DNA of 64,000 nt. Source: Hyphomicrobiales bacterium. GTDB lineage: Bacteria; Pseudomonadota; Alphaproteobacteria; Rhizobiales; Rhizobiaceae. This document shows positions 8,641 to 17,603 of this stretch, one piece after another. A program made the position numbers and the translations under genes. Numbering within the stretch: position 1 is the stretch's first letter; each line of letters opens with the position of its first letter. The notes beneath the pieces are model-generated. The model was not told where the DNA came from and made no database searches. It worked only from the letters and a program-made list of their open reading frames with translations. Location: the NCBI GenBank assembly GCA_900466475.1, contig UBMI01000009.1, positions 124,001 to 188,000 of the forward strand, written 5' to 3'.

Positions 8641-9387
8641 ATGTCCGATCTTTCCATTACCTTTCTCGCAGCAGTCACCGCCACTTTCTTCGTCGCCGGC
8701 ATCGTCAAGGGTGTCACCGGCATGGGACTTCCGACGGTCGCAATGGGTGTCCTGGGTGTTTTGACCTCGCCGCTGACGGCCGCAAGCCTGCTGATTGCGC
8801 CGTCGTCAGTGACCAATATCTGGCAGTTGTTCGCGGGGCCGAGCTTGCTTCCGCTTCTGCGGCGGTTCTGGCCGATGATGGCGGCAGTTGTTGCGGGAAC
8901 GCTTCTCGGATCGGCATTGCTGACCACAGGCGATACCAGCCTGACGACCAGAGCTCTCGGCGCCGCGCTGGTGCTCTATGCCGCCTATGCGCTGTTCGGC
9001 CGCCAGATCCGCGTGCCACCGGCGATGGAACCTTGGCTCTCGCCCATCATTGGCGCTGCCACCGGACTGGTGACGGGCGGTACCGGCGTCTTCGTTATTC
9101 CCGCCGTACCCTATCTGCAAGCGCTCGCGCTTGAGAAGGATGATCTGGTCCAGGCGCTCGGCCTGTCCTTTACCGTCTCGACGTTCGCCCTTGCGGCGTC
9201 GCTCGGGCTGCGTGGCGCCTTCGAAGCGGGCAATCTTGCGCTCTCTTGCCTCGCCATTCTTCCGGCGCTGGCCGGCATGTGGGCGGGGCAGGTGCTGCGA
9301 GGGCGAATTGCGCCCGACACGTTCCGCCGAGGCTTCCTCGTCTGCCTGCTGCTGCTCGGGGCGGAGATGTGTCTGGTACCACGTTGA
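8641..9387 (+). CDS. TauE/SafE-family sulfite/organic acid exporter
   Basis: A 248-residue membrane protein with about seven hydrophobic segments and the internal pseudo-repeat of the TauE/SafE (DUF81) family: the half-motifs FVAGIVKGVTGMGLPTVAMG (N-terminal) and GAATGLVTGGTGVFVIP (middle) are the duplicated G.G..G loops. Family members export sulfite, sulfoacetate or other organic anions. Its LysR neighbour and the shared dyad point to inducible export. Confidence 0.88.
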   Translation: MSDLSITFLAAVTATFFVAGIVKGVTGMGLPTVAMGVLGVLTSPLTAASLLIAPSSVTNIWQLFAGPSLLPLLRRFWPMMAAVVAGTLLGSALLTTGDTSLTTRALGAALVLYAAYALFGRQIRVPPAMEPWLSPIIGAATGLVTGGTGVFVIPAVPYLQALALEKDDLVQALGLSFTVSTFALAASLGLRGAFEAGNLALSCLAILPALAGMWAGQVLRGRIAPDTFRRGFLVCLLLLGAEMCLVPR

Positions 9388-9396
9388 CGCCGCTTG

Positions 9397-9789
9397 TCAG
9401 CGGCTTGGGCGGCCGGTCGCGGCAATCGCTTCGATTTCGATCATCGCCTTGGGGTCATAGAGCGCCGTGATTTCGGCGATCGTGTCGGCGGGGTAGGGCT
9501 CGGAGAAATATTTGCGGCGCAGTTCCACCACATCGGGGAAATGCCTCATATCCGTGACGAAGATCGTCACCTTGACAACGTCCTTCAGGCTTGAGCCGCC
9601 GGCTTCGAGCGCGCGGCGGAGATTGGCGAAGGCCTGCTCTCCCTGTGCGCGAAAACCGCCGTCGACGATCCGGCCTTCGTCATCGGCGCCGGCCTGGCCG
9701 GAGATGAACAGGAGATTGCCGAACCTGATGCCCTGCGACAGCAGGAAAGGTTCATAATTGTCCGGTTGGGTGACGATACGTTCAAACAT
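9397..9789 (-). CDS. RidA-family (YjgF/YER057c/UK114) protein
   Basis: A 130-residue single-domain protein with the RidA fold: FLSQGIRFGNLLFISGQAG, QAFANLRRALEAGGSS and VKVTIFVTDM are family landmarks. The canonical RidA imine-hydrolysing arginine position is not conserved with certainty here (the C-terminal IEIEAIAA strand is present), so it may belong to a Rid1-7 subgroup rather than true RidA. Enzymes of the family deaminate reactive enamine/imine intermediates. It is divergent from a LysR gene with a dyad between them. Confidence 0.86.
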   Translation of the reverse strand: MFERIVTQPDNYEPFLLSQGIRFGNLLFISGQAGADDEGRIVDGGFRAQGEQAFANLRRALEAGGSSLKDVVKVTIFVTDMRHFPDVVELRRKYFSEPYPADTIAEITALYDPKAMIEIEAIAATGRPSR

Positions 9790-9808
9790 TGATTGCTCCT
9801 TGCGCGGC

Positions 9809-9829
9809 GATGATCAAGTTCAGATCATC
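9809..9829. promoter_or_regulatory. Dyad between RidA and LysR genes
   Basis: GATGATC, seven bases, GATCATC: a perfect 7-bp-arm inverted repeat about 20 bases upstream of the RidA gene and 80 bases upstream of the LysR start. Interrupted dyads of this size are the usual LysR recognition site. The sequence is seen; binding is inferred. Confidence 0.45.
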
Positions 9830-9909
9830 TTGATGACCTCGGCTTTGTCGGGATAATGATCTGGAAATCCTGTGTTCGACAAATTCCAAATCATCAGCTG
9901 TCAGGTGAA

Positions 9910-10809
9910 ATGAATTCATCCGTCATGGTCATGCGCAAACTTCCACCCCTTTCCTCGCTGCGTGCGTTTGAGGCAGCCGCCCGCTTGCTGAGCTTCAAGC
10001 GGGCGGCGGAGGAACTCGGCGTGACGCCGACGGCCATCAGCCATCAGATCCGGTCCCTGGAAGATCACACCGGCCTTGTTCTGTTCAACCGGCAGGTCCG
10101 CAAGGTGGTGCTGACGGAGGCGGGTGTGCAGCTCTATCCCGTCCTGCGGGACGGGTTCGATGCCGTCGAGGCCGTGCTCGACCGTCTTGTTCAGGTCCAG
10201 AGACGCGCCAGGGTGACGATTTCGGCCACCAGCGCGTTCACGTCCAAATGGCTCGTTCCGCGCGTGGCGCGTTTTCACGCCCTGTATCCGGATATCGACC
10301 TTCAGCTTCACGCTTCCGACGATGCGGTCAGTCTCACCGAGACCGGTATCGATATCGCGATCCGCTACGGGAGAGGGCCCTATCCCGGCCTGAGTGCCGA
10401 GGTAATGTTTGCCGATGACTTCGCCCCCGTCGTCAATCCCCGGCTCGGTCCGCTGGGGATCGGCGACCTGGATAAGGTGCCGCTCATCCATTTTCAATGG
10501 CGGCGACAACACCCGCTCAATCCGACCTGGGAGCGCTGGTACTCGGCAGCCGGTCTTGCCCCGTCTTCGCCCCGTGGACAATTGCACTTTTCGGATGAAA
10601 GCCATGCCATTCAGGCCGCCGTTGCCGGCCAGGGTATAGCGTTGCTGAGCCTTGCGCTTGTGCGGGAGGAGCTGGCGGCCGGTCATCTGGTCCAGCCGTT
10701 CGGCCCTGCCGTTGCCGGCCATACCTACCATATGGTCACGAGCAGCGATCAGCCGCCCGGTGCCGGCGTTCGCGCGGCGCTCGACTGGTTGCGGGCGGAG
10801 GTAGGCTGA
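9910..10809 (+). CDS. LysR-family transcriptional regulator (GcvA-like)
   Basis: A 299-residue LysR protein with HTH residues about 10-68 (LPPLSSLRAFEAAARLLSFK, then EELGVTPTAISHQIRSLE) and a GcvA-type effector domain. The start at 9910 follows AGGTGA; the Met codon at 9931 is an alternative. GcvA relatives often control amino-acid or beta-lactamase genes. The probable target is the divergent RidA gene. Confidence 0.88.
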   Translation: MNSSVMVMRKLPPLSSLRAFEAAARLLSFKRAAEELGVTPTAISHQIRSLEDHTGLVLFNRQVRKVVLTEAGVQLYPVLRDGFDAVEAVLDRLVQVQRRARVTISATSAFTSKWLVPRVARFHALYPDIDLQLHASDDAVSLTETGIDIAIRYGRGPYPGLSAEVMFADDFAPVVNPRLGPLGIGDLDKVPLIHFQWRRQHPLNPTWERWYSAAGLAPSSPRGQLHFSDESHAIQAAVAGQGIALLSLALVREELAAGHLVQPFGPAVAGHTYHMVTSSDQPPGAGVRAALDWLRAEVG

Positions 10810-10920
10810 TCGTCGGGCGTCGCGCCGTATGATGCGCGCCGCCTTGTTTTGGCCCCGCTCGCCTATCACTAAGCAGGTCCCACGCGATGGGCGATTCTAC
10901 CGTTCAACAAGGGTTTGAAA

Positions 10921-11232
10921 ATGATCAAGATAATGACGATTGCGGCAACCGCGATGCTGGTATCGGCCCAGTTTGCCGCTGCCTCCAGTGATGCCGCGTG
11001 GAATGCGCTTTTTGCCAAGGTGAACGGCACCTGCATCGGCCAGTCGGGCATGGATACGCCAGAGGCGACCGCTCCCATCGTCTTCGACGACGCGACGGGC
11101 AAGGTTGCCGTGCTGCTGCGCGGCTCGATGGGCAAGGGCAAGAGCAAGGTCAAGAACGTCAACCTGATCTGCCTCTACGACAAGAAGACCGGCAAGGCCT
11201 CTATCCAGGAATATCGCTGGCTCGGCCGGTAA
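10921..11232 (+). CDS. Small periplasmic protein, uncharacterised
   Basis: A 103-residue protein with a Sec signal peptide (IMTIAATAMLVSAQFAAASS). The mature part has two Cys residues (GTCIGQSG and NLICLYD) that could pair, and ends GKASIQEYRWLGR. The ATG at 10921 has AAGGG about eight bases upstream; a TTG two codons earlier is possible. No known domain is recognised. A hairpin directly follows the stop. Confidence 0.7.
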   Translation: MIKIMTIAATAMLVSAQFAAASSDAAWNALFAKVNGTCIGQSGMDTPEATAPIVFDDATGKVAVLLRGSMGKGKSKVKNVNLICLYDKKTGKASIQEYRWLGR

Positions 11233-11240
11233 TGCCATGC

Positions 11241-11266
11241 GGCCATCATGCGCTCGCATGATGGCC
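11241..11266 (+). terminator. Stem-loop after small periplasmic protein gene
   Basis: GGCCATCATG, loop CGCTCG, CATGATGGCC: a perfect 10-bp stem eight bases after the stop at 11232. There is no T-run, so it may be a transcript-end stabiliser rather than a strict intrinsic terminator. Confidence 0.55.
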
Positions 11267-11335
11267 TGCCGCCGGAGAAATATGCCGGCCCGATCGGATG
11301 ACGCTTTTTGCAGCCGCAGGCTGAACAGGTCGGGT

Positions 11336-11515
11336 CTAGAAGGAGGTGCCGTGCGGCATCAGCCTGATGGCGATCGCACCGGCCAGCAGGAGAAACAGAA
11401 CGACCGCAGTCGTAAGGCTCGCCAGAAAGTGCCGATAGGTCTTCCGGTTTCGGGCGCTGCCGGCAATGATTTCGCGTTCACGCGCCAGGTAAATTACGCC
11501 GTTGCGGCCGAACAT
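11336..11515 (-). CDS. Small single-pass membrane protein
   Basis: A 59-residue protein: a polar basic N-terminus (GRNGVIYLAREREIIAGSAR) followed by one transmembrane helix (SLTTAVVLFLLLAGAIAIRL). The start at 11515 follows GAGGAAG; the longer frame from 11695 has no such site. Function unknown. Confidence 0.55.
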   Translation of the reverse strand: MFGRNGVIYLAREREIIAGSARNRKTYRHFLASLTTAVVLFLLLAGAIAIRLMPHGTSF

Positions 11516-11675
11516 AGGTTTCTTCCTCGAGGTCTTCGACTGGATTGCCGAGAGAATTTGCCCGAAAAGCCCATAGGAAATCGATATTGCCGCGGGGCAG
11601 GGCAGATAAGAATTACATAAGTGCCAAAGCGCGCTCGCTTCCACCGTCAGCGTGAAAACTCGCAGGCCCGGCTGT

Positions 11676-12515
11676 TCAAGCCCGGTAGCGGTCAATCGCG
11701 GTACCGAAGACCAGGGCGACGATATCCATCATGCCGTCGGGATTGGCCGGGCGCCGGTCCGGATCGAAGGCGACGCCGATGACGGCACTTTGGCCGCAGG
11801 CGTTTGCGACGGGCCAGAAGTCGAAGCGGGATTCGTCATAGGGGTAGACGCCGCCGGTGACGGCAAGGCGCGAATCCCACGCGGATCTTGCAGCCTCGAT
11901 CTCGATGGCCGACAGTTGTTCTGCGCCCGTCACCTGCGGTTTGCCATCCGCCGCTTCTCGGAAGATGACGACGGCCGGCGACTGGAAAAAGCCCGTGACG
12001 GCAGCAAGCGTCAGCGTCGTCGAGTCCTCCAGCGAGCGGCTTGTCGTCATCTTTCCCGCATAGATCTTCAGAGCAGCCTGCATGCGGCGTGTTCTCTCGA
12101 GATCGATGCTCTTGTGACGTCCCCAGGCGGTGATGGCGCTGATGATGCAGGCGACGACGAAGAGCAAGACGATCGCCCAGATATTGGCGGTATCAGCCAC
12201 AGCAAGCGAAAAACGCGGCTCGGTGAAGAAGAAGTTATAGGCGAGCGCGCCGAGGACGCCTGAAAACAGCGCCGGCCCAAAACCAAAGAACACGCTGCCG
12301 ATGACGACTGGAATGACATAGATGAGCGACAGGTTGGGAATGGCCTCATAGCGGTCGAAACCCGCGGCAATGGCTGTCGCCATCACGGTCATGAGGAGGC
12401 AGATGACATAACGGACGGCCGGCGGCACCTCCGAGAAATCCAGGCCTTCTTCGATATCAATGTCGGCAATCGAGGCTTCGGCCGGCGACGCAGTGAAATT
12501 CTTCTCAAGAGACAT
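11676..12515 (-). CDS. DUF4118 (KdpD sensor-like) membrane protein without kinase
   Basis: A 279-residue protein. Residues about 35-135 hold four closely spaced transmembrane segments matching DUF4118, the membrane part of KdpD (VRYVICLLMTVMATAIAAGF; GPALFSGVLGALAYNFFFTE with the diagnostic NFFFTEP). The C-terminal 130 residues resemble the GAF-like region that follows in KdpD. It stops there: no DHp or histidine kinase domain, and no USP/KdpD N-domain. It therefore looks like a stand-alone K+/ionic sensor module. The start at 12515 is chosen over 12566 on the fit to the family. Confidence 0.8.
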   Translation of the reverse strand: MSLEKNFTASPAEASIADIDIEEGLDFSEVPPAVRYVICLLMTVMATAIAAGFDRYEAIPNLSLIYVIPVVIGSVFFGFGPALFSGVLGALAYNFFFTEPRFSLAVADTANIWAIVLLFVVACIISAITAWGRHKSIDLERTRRMQAALKIYAGKMTTSRSLEDSTTLTLAAVTGFFQSPAVVIFREAADGKPQVTGAEQLSAIEIEAARSAWDSRLAVTGGVYPYDESRFDFWPVANACGQSAVIGVAFDPDRRPANPDGMMDIVALVFGTAIDRYRA

Positions 12516-12744
12516 GACCACAATCCTTCTGAGAGGAAAGTGGATCGCCTCGTATTTGAATTCCATGCGGAAAAAGGCGGCGTTTCATAAAGGCGGCATA
12601 AAGCCTCTGCCGGACGAACGCGTCTTTGCGTCCTTATACGACGCTTATGCCGCTTCCCGTCTGCTCCAATCGAAAACATATGCGCGAACCGATAGCTTTG
12701 CATCGTCCGTTCGGACAAGTGCATTTTGATCGGAAGGAATGGCT

Positions 12745-12942
12745 ATGTACGGTCGCTGGTGGGCTTATTACATGCAGGCGCGCATGCGCGATGTGACCTT
12801 GTCTCATCCATCCAGGAATACGCAGAACAGAACCGGGGTCGCGTTCGATCACGCAGACGATCTCTGGATATTCGTCAGGCTCGCTCTGGTTCTGGCCGTC
12901 TTCTTTGCTGGCGTCGCCTGCATCCTGTGGGTGGCGAACTGA
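12745..12942 (+). CDS. Small single-pass membrane protein
   Basis: A 65-residue protein with a polar N-terminal half and one C-terminal transmembrane helix (LWIFVRLALVLAVFFAGVAC). Two Met codons (12739 and 12745) are in frame; 12745 is preferred because GGAAGGA then sits at normal spacing. It is divergent from the DUF4118 gene. Function unknown. Confidence 0.6.
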   Translation: MYGRWWAYYMQARMRDVTLSHPSRNTQNRTGVAFDHADDLWIFVRLALVLAVFFAGVACILWVAN

Positions 12943-13100
12943 CAGGAATGATGAAGTAACTGCAATGCCGTTGCACCTCGGCGGATCGATACCCGCCGCG
13001 CGGTCGACACAAAGAATCCTCTCCGAAGGTGGACTTTTGCGTTTGATATTTGCAGCAAGATTTATCGAGCGATCTCAGTTCTGCTTATTTCCGACGAAAA

Positions 13101-14030
13101 TCAGGAATTTCGCGAGGGAGCCACATGGGCCTGGAAAGCATCTGGTCGATCGGCGAGATGCTCGGCTACGAAATCCACAAAGGCCCGAACCTTCGGTGAT
13201 AACTGGCGATTTGACGGCCAGACGAGAGACAGTGAACCAAACGCGACCATGTATGAGGTCAGGGCGGGAACGAGCAATCCTCCGCGAATATGCGCCGCCG
13301 CCACATAGACCGGCAAATGGGCAACGCCCAAACCATCCAGCGCGGCTCGCAAGCCTGCGTCCGTATTGTTGAACGTCAGGCTCCTCGGCAAGATCAGTTT
13401 TTCGTTCGGAGGAGCAAAAGCCCAGGGCGCCAGGCGACCGCTGGTTGGATATTTGAAATGTATGCAGGCATGCCCGGCAAGATCGGCTGGCGTTGTCGGC
13501 AGCGTATGGCGAGCGAAATAGCCGGGACTTCCACAAACGACAAAATGCTGCTCACCGAGACGACGGGCGATCAGACCGGTATCGGCGAGTTCTCCGCTGC
13601 GAATGACAACATCCAGCCCTTCTGTCACCAGATCGGCGACGCGATCCTCAAAGTCGATATCCAGCTCGATCTCGGGATATCGTTCGACAAACGCCGGCAG
13701 GATCGGCATCAGGAGATGATGACCGACGATATGCGGAACGCTGACGCGCAGGCGCCCCTTCGGGCGTTTCCGGCTTTCGATAATGCTCGTCTCCGCATCT
13801 TCGAGATCATCGATAATGCGCTTGCAGCGTTCGTAGAAGGCTGAACCTTCCTCCGTCAGGCTGATATTGCGCGTCGTCCTGTTGAACAACCGGACGCCAA
13901 GCCGCGCTTCCAGGCGAGCGATGGCCTTTCCGATGGCCGATGGAGAGACCCCGGCGACGCGGGCCGCCGCTACATAGCTGTGTCGCTCGGCGGCATGAAC
14001 GAAGGCGGTAAGGCTGCTGAGACTATCCAT
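13101..14030 (-). CDS. LysR-family regulator of divergent efflux gene
   Basis: A 309-residue LysR protein: HTH at residues 3-60 (LTAFVHAAERHSYVAAARVA, then SPSAIGKAIARLE), followed by an effector domain typical of the large CrgA/DhcR-type group (RLRVSVPHIVGHHLLMPILP). The start at 14030 is the first Met fitting the family. It is divergent from the DHA2 exporter at 14164, the classic arrangement of a LysR controlling its neighbour. Confidence 0.9.
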   Translation of the reverse strand: MDSLSSLTAFVHAAERHSYVAAARVAGVSPSAIGKAIARLEARLGVRLFNRTTRNISLTEEGSAFYERCKRIIDDLEDAETSIIESRKRPKGRLRVSVPHIVGHHLLMPILPAFVERYPEIELDIDFEDRVADLVTEGLDVVIRSGELADTGLIARRLGEQHFVVCGSPGYFARHTLPTTPADLAGHACIHFKYPTSGRLAPWAFAPPNEKLILPRSLTFNNTDAGLRAALDGLGVAHLPVYVAAAHIRGGLLVPALTSYMVAFGSLSLVWPSNRQLSPKVRAFVDFVAEHLADRPDAFQAHVAPSRNS

Positions 14031-14043
14031 GGCTACATCATAG

Positions 14044-14058
14044 AGGACATTTTGTCCT
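14044..14058. promoter_or_regulatory. Dyad in LysR/MFS divergent promoter
   Basis: AGGACATTTTGTCCT: 6-bp arms around TTT, 14 bases upstream of the LysR start. It probably serves autoregulation and activation of the efflux gene at 14164. Role inferred from position. Confidence 0.45.
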
Positions 14059-14163
14059 TTATGTAAGTCCAAACCCGGCGATTGATCCATATTGAAGACA
14101 GAATATCGTTTCCTCCGACAGGAAGCCAATTCGGCTTCTGCTTTCCTTTAGCCGGAGAAAAAG

Positions 14164-15615
14164 ATGAAGTTGACACAAAAGGAACGACAGAGGGCAGGAG
14201 CCAATTCATCACTCGCGGTGCTGCTGGCCGGAAATTTCGTCACCATCCTCGACCTTTTCATAGTCAATGTGGCCTTGCCGAACATCCAACGGGACTTGCA
14301 CGCCTCGAATGCCGAATTGCAGATGATCATGGTGGCTTACAGCGTTTCTTACGGCGCAATGCTGCTCAATGGCGCGCGGCTCGGCGACTTCTATGGTCGT
14401 CGACGGATGTTCCTCTCCGGCATGTCAATCTTTGCGCTGGCGTCCCTGCTGTGTGGCATCGCTTTATCTCCCTGGAACCTTATTGCCTCCCGAGCCCTGC
14501 AGGGCATCGGCGCTGCCCTGCTGATGCCGCAGGTCTATGCGTCGCTGCGATTGTTGTTCGATGGTGACGAGCGTCGGCGGGCTTTTGCCGTGATGGGCGC
14601 GGTGCAAGGTATCGCAGGAGCGGCCTCGCAACTGCTCGGCGGCGGCTTGATGGCACTCGACATTGGCAGCCTCGACTGGCGCCTGATCTTCTTCGTCAAC
14701 CTTCCCATCGCCGCCTACACGCTCATTGCCGGGAAATGGTTCATTGTCGAAACCAGAGACGCTACATCGGCAAGGCTCGACCTCATGGGCGCACTACTTG
14801 GCGCCTCGGCACTCACGGCGATCCTCTTGCCAGCAATGGTCGGACAGGAACAACATTGGCCATGGTGGACGGTCCTCGGCCTACTGTTATCCGTGCCTTT
14901 GTTCGCGGCCTTCATTGCCTACGAAAACCGCGTGAGGCGGCTCGGCGGCATCCCAATCATTGATCCCTCGCTGTTCAAGAAAAACGGTGTGGCCCTCGGC
15001 ATGTTGGCGTCGTTTCTATTTTTCTCCGCGATCAGTTCGTTCTCGCTGTCTCTGACGATCTTCTTGCAGATCGGCCTCGGCCAGAGCCCTCTTCAGGCGG
15101 CCATGCTGTTCTTGCCTTCTACTGCCGCGTTCTTTGCCGGTTCCGTGGTTTCGGCCTGGTTTGCGAAACGGATACGGCATGGGGCGCCGACATTTGGCAT
15201 GGGCGTCTTCAGCTTAGGCTTGCTGATCGCGGTTATCGACGGCTTTGTCGGCGGAGATGGATCGGCATTGACTGTCTCAGTGATCCTCCAGGGGTTTGGT
15301 CAGGGAATCATCATTCCGCTTCTGCTCAACATGGTTCTAAGCACTGTTGCAGATACTGAAGCCGGGATGGCGTCAGGCGTTTTCAGCACCATCCAAACCG
15401 CAGGCTCGGCTTTTGGCGTGACGATCGTCGGTATGATCCTGTTCGGCATCAGTAACGGGAGCGGCGCAGAACCAGATTCCGCTGTTCGAACCGCCGGTGC
15501 CTATGGGACGGCTTTCGCGGTCGCGACGCTCTATAATTTGGTCGCGGTTGCTCTGGGCCTCATCCTGTTCCGCGCATTGCAAAAAGGGACAACTATAGAT
15601 CACGCGTACAGGTGA
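14164..15615 (+). CDS. MFS transporter, DHA2 (EmrB/QacA) family
   Basis: A 483-residue inner membrane protein with 14 predicted transmembrane helices. Motif A is GARLGDFYGRRRMF (residues about 70-83), motif C-like residues occur in helix 5 (GAVQGIAGAASQLLGGGL), and motif D1 is LDLFIVNVALPNIQ, typical of DHA2 proton-driven drug exporters. It probably exports a toxic compound sensed by the divergent LysR. A hairpin follows the stop. Confidence 0.9.
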   Translation: MKLTQKERQRAGANSSLAVLLAGNFVTILDLFIVNVALPNIQRDLHASNAELQMIMVAYSVSYGAMLLNGARLGDFYGRRRMFLSGMSIFALASLLCGIALSPWNLIASRALQGIGAALLMPQVYASLRLLFDGDERRRAFAVMGAVQGIAGAASQLLGGGLMALDIGSLDWRLIFFVNLPIAAYTLIAGKWFIVETRDATSARLDLMGALLGASALTAILLPAMVGQEQHWPWWTVLGLLLSVPLFAAFIAYENRVRRLGGIPIIDPSLFKKNGVALGMLASFLFFSAISSFSLSLTIFLQIGLGQSPLQAAMLFLPSTAAFFAGSVVSAWFAKRIRHGAPTFGMGVFSLGLLIAVIDGFVGGDGSALTVSVILQGFGQGIIIPLLLNMVLSTVADTEAGMASGVFSTIQTAGSAFGVTIVGMILFGISNGSGAEPDSAVRTAGAYGTAFAVATLYNLVAVALGLILFRALQKGTTIDHAYR

Positions 15616-15648
15616 GGCCTGCGTTGACGCTAAATTCCCAAGTCATTC

Positions 15649-15673
15649 TCCGCCGTCACAGGCTGACGGCGGA
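15649..15673. terminator. Hairpin between convergent MFS and CLC genes
   Basis: TCCGCCGTCA, loop CAGGC, TGACGGCGGA: a perfect 10-bp stem between the stops at 15615 and 15701. It can serve both strands. No long T-run follows. Confidence 0.55.
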
Positions 15674-15700
15674 TTCCACCTGCAATGAGACGCTTGAGCC

Positions 15701-17518
15701 TCAGGTGCGTGTTTCGCCCATTTGCCTTCGTGGTCCGAAATAGGGCTGACGCTCCGTCTCGGTTGCCTTCAGCGAATGGCGCAGGCGCAGCAGGTCCTTG
15801 CGGGCGACGAGGCCGCGCAGCTCTCCGCTTTCGGGATCGACGATCGGGATACGACCGGCATCCGTCGCCAGCATCAGGTCGGCGACATAGCCGACCGTAT
15901 CGTCCGGGTGGGCGAGCGGCAGGGAGGTGTCGGAGACGAGATCGCCGAGCGTCTGGTCGGCAAGCGTACCATCCTGCTGCCAGCGCAGCGCATCGCCGCG
16001 TGAGACCAGGCCTTTGACGATGCCCCTGCCATCGACGACGGGATAGACGCGGTGGGTCTTCGCGGTCGCCGTGAAGAAATGGGTCGCGTCACCCACCGTC
16101 ATATCCGCCGGGAACGTATCGACCTCCCTGATCATGATGTCACGGGCGCGGGAGAACTCGAACGGGTCAATGCCATATTCACGGGTGATGTGCTGGCCGC
16201 GGCGGGCAATCTTTTCCGTCAGGATCGACCGGCGCAGCAGAAGTACCGTCACCGCGTAGGCGGAAACGGTTGCCGCCAGAAGCGGCAGCAGCGAGGAGAC
16301 GTCGCCCGTCAGTTCCACGGCAAAGAAGGTGCCGGTAAGCGGCGCACGCATTGTGCCGCCCATCATGGCAGCCATGCCGAGCAGCGCCCAGAAACCGGGA
16401 TCGCCGGGAAGGAAAAGGCCGACCAGCCAGCCGAGAGCGCCGCCGAAGATCAGCAGCGGCGCCAGCACGCCGCCTGACGTGCCCGACGAGAGGGCGACAA
16501 GCCAGATCGCGGCTTTCACCAGGAGGATCGTCAGCACCGCCGCCGGCAGGATGGAGCTGTTCAGCAGGCCGTCGATGATGTCGTAGCCGACGCCGAGCAC
16601 CCGAGGCTCGATCAGGCCGCCAAGGCCGATGAAGAGGCCGCCGAGGGCAGGGCACCACATCCAGTGGATCGGCAGCGCCTCGAAAAGATCCTCGACCTTG
16701 TAGAGCAGCGTCGTCAGGATACCGGATTGCAGCCCGGCTATAATGCCCATTGCGGCGCAGAGCAGGATGCCCCACCACGGCAGATCCATATGGAACTGCT
16801 TGGGAAAGAGCGGACCGGCCTGAAACAGGAAGGGGCGCCAGCAGATCGAGACGCAGGCAGCGACCGCAACGGGAATGAAGCTGCGAGGCTTCCATTCGAA
16901 CAGCAGCAGTTCTACGGCAAGCATGATTGCGGCGATCGGCGAGCCGAAGATCGCGGTCATGCCGGCGGCGGCACCGGCGACCAGCAGCGTCTTGCGTTCG
17001 GCCGAGCTCAGATGAAAGCACTGGGCAAAGAGCGAGCCGATTGCGCCGCCCGTCATGATGATCGGGCCTTCCGCGCCGAAGGGGCCGCCGGTGCCGATCG
17101 AGATGGCCGAAGAGAGGGGTTTCAGGACCGCCACCTTCGGCGACATGCGGCTGCCGCCGATCAGGATCGCCTCGATTGCTTCGGGAATGCCATGACCGCG
17201 GATCTTTTCGGAGCCGTAGCGGGCCATCAGGCCGATGACGAGGCCGCCAATGACGGGAATGAGTACCATCCAGACGGAGCGCGGCGCCTGCGCCATCGAC
17301 ACGGCGGCGATGCTGAAACGGTGGAACCAGACGAGGTTCGTCACCAGCGAGATGAGGCTGACCAGAACCCAGGCGGCAAAGGCGCCGCCCGTGCCGACGA
17401 TCAGGGCCATGCCGACCAGGGCCAGGACGCGCTTGTCGGTGGTGAAATCCCCGGCCTCGCGCCGGGAGAGGCCACCCATAAAATCATGGGGGCGATGAGC
17501 ATTTTTTTGGGGAGGCAT
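15701..17518 (-). CDS. CLC-family chloride channel/antiporter with CBS pair
   Basis: A 605-residue protein: CLC membrane domain (residues 30-425) and two C-terminal CBS domains (about 450-575). CLC signatures are GHGIPEA (selectivity motif 1), GPFGAEGP (motif 2, with the gating glutamate) and SGTSGG. A cytoplasmic CBS pair suggests nucleotide or ionic-strength gating. It is divergent from two MarR genes, with a 19-bp palindrome between them; repression by those MarR proteins is the simplest reading. Chloride/proton exchange in acid or osmotic stress is the usual role. Confidence 0.92.
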   Translation of the reverse strand: MPPQKNAHRPHDFMGGLSRREAGDFTTDKRVLALVGMALIVGTGGAFAAWVLVSLISLVTNLVWFHRFSIAAVSMAQAPRSVWMVLIPVIGGLVIGLMARYGSEKIRGHGIPEAIEAILIGGSRMSPKVAVLKPLSSAISIGTGGPFGAEGPIIMTGGAIGSLFAQCFHLSSAERKTLLVAGAAAGMTAIFGSPIAAIMLAVELLLFEWKPRSFIPVAVAACVSICWRPFLFQAGPLFPKQFHMDLPWWGILLCAAMGIIAGLQSGILTTLLYKVEDLFEALPIHWMWCPALGGLFIGLGGLIEPRVLGVGYDIIDGLLNSSILPAAVLTILLVKAAIWLVALSSGTSGGVLAPLLIFGGALGWLVGLFLPGDPGFWALLGMAAMMGGTMRAPLTGTFFAVELTGDVSSLLPLLAATVSAYAVTVLLLRRSILTEKIARRGQHITREYGIDPFEFSRARDIMIREVDTFPADMTVGDATHFFTATAKTHRVYPVVDGRGIVKGLVSRGDALRWQQDGTLADQTLGDLVSDTSLPLAHPDDTVGYVADLMLATDAGRIPIVDPESGELRGLVARKDLLRLRHSLKATETERQPYFGPRRQMGETRT

Positions 17519-17554
17519 TGCTGGTCCTGTTGACGGCTTCGTTCTCGTCGCAAA

Positions 17555-17573
17555 TATATCGTAGTACGATATA
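17555..17573. promoter_or_regulatory. Palindromic operator, clc/marR divergent promoter
   Basis: TATATCGTAGTACGATATA is a perfect palindrome with 9-bp arms around one central G. It lies 37 bases upstream of the CLC start and 31 bases upstream of the first MarR start. MarR and PadR proteins bind such 16-20 bp AT-ended dyads. The AT-rich right end overlaps a possible -10 element (TATAAAT) for the MarR operon, which would give autorepression. Confidence 0.75.
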
Positions 17574-17603
17574 AATCAACAGCCAAAATCAGGAGCTGGA
17601 ACC

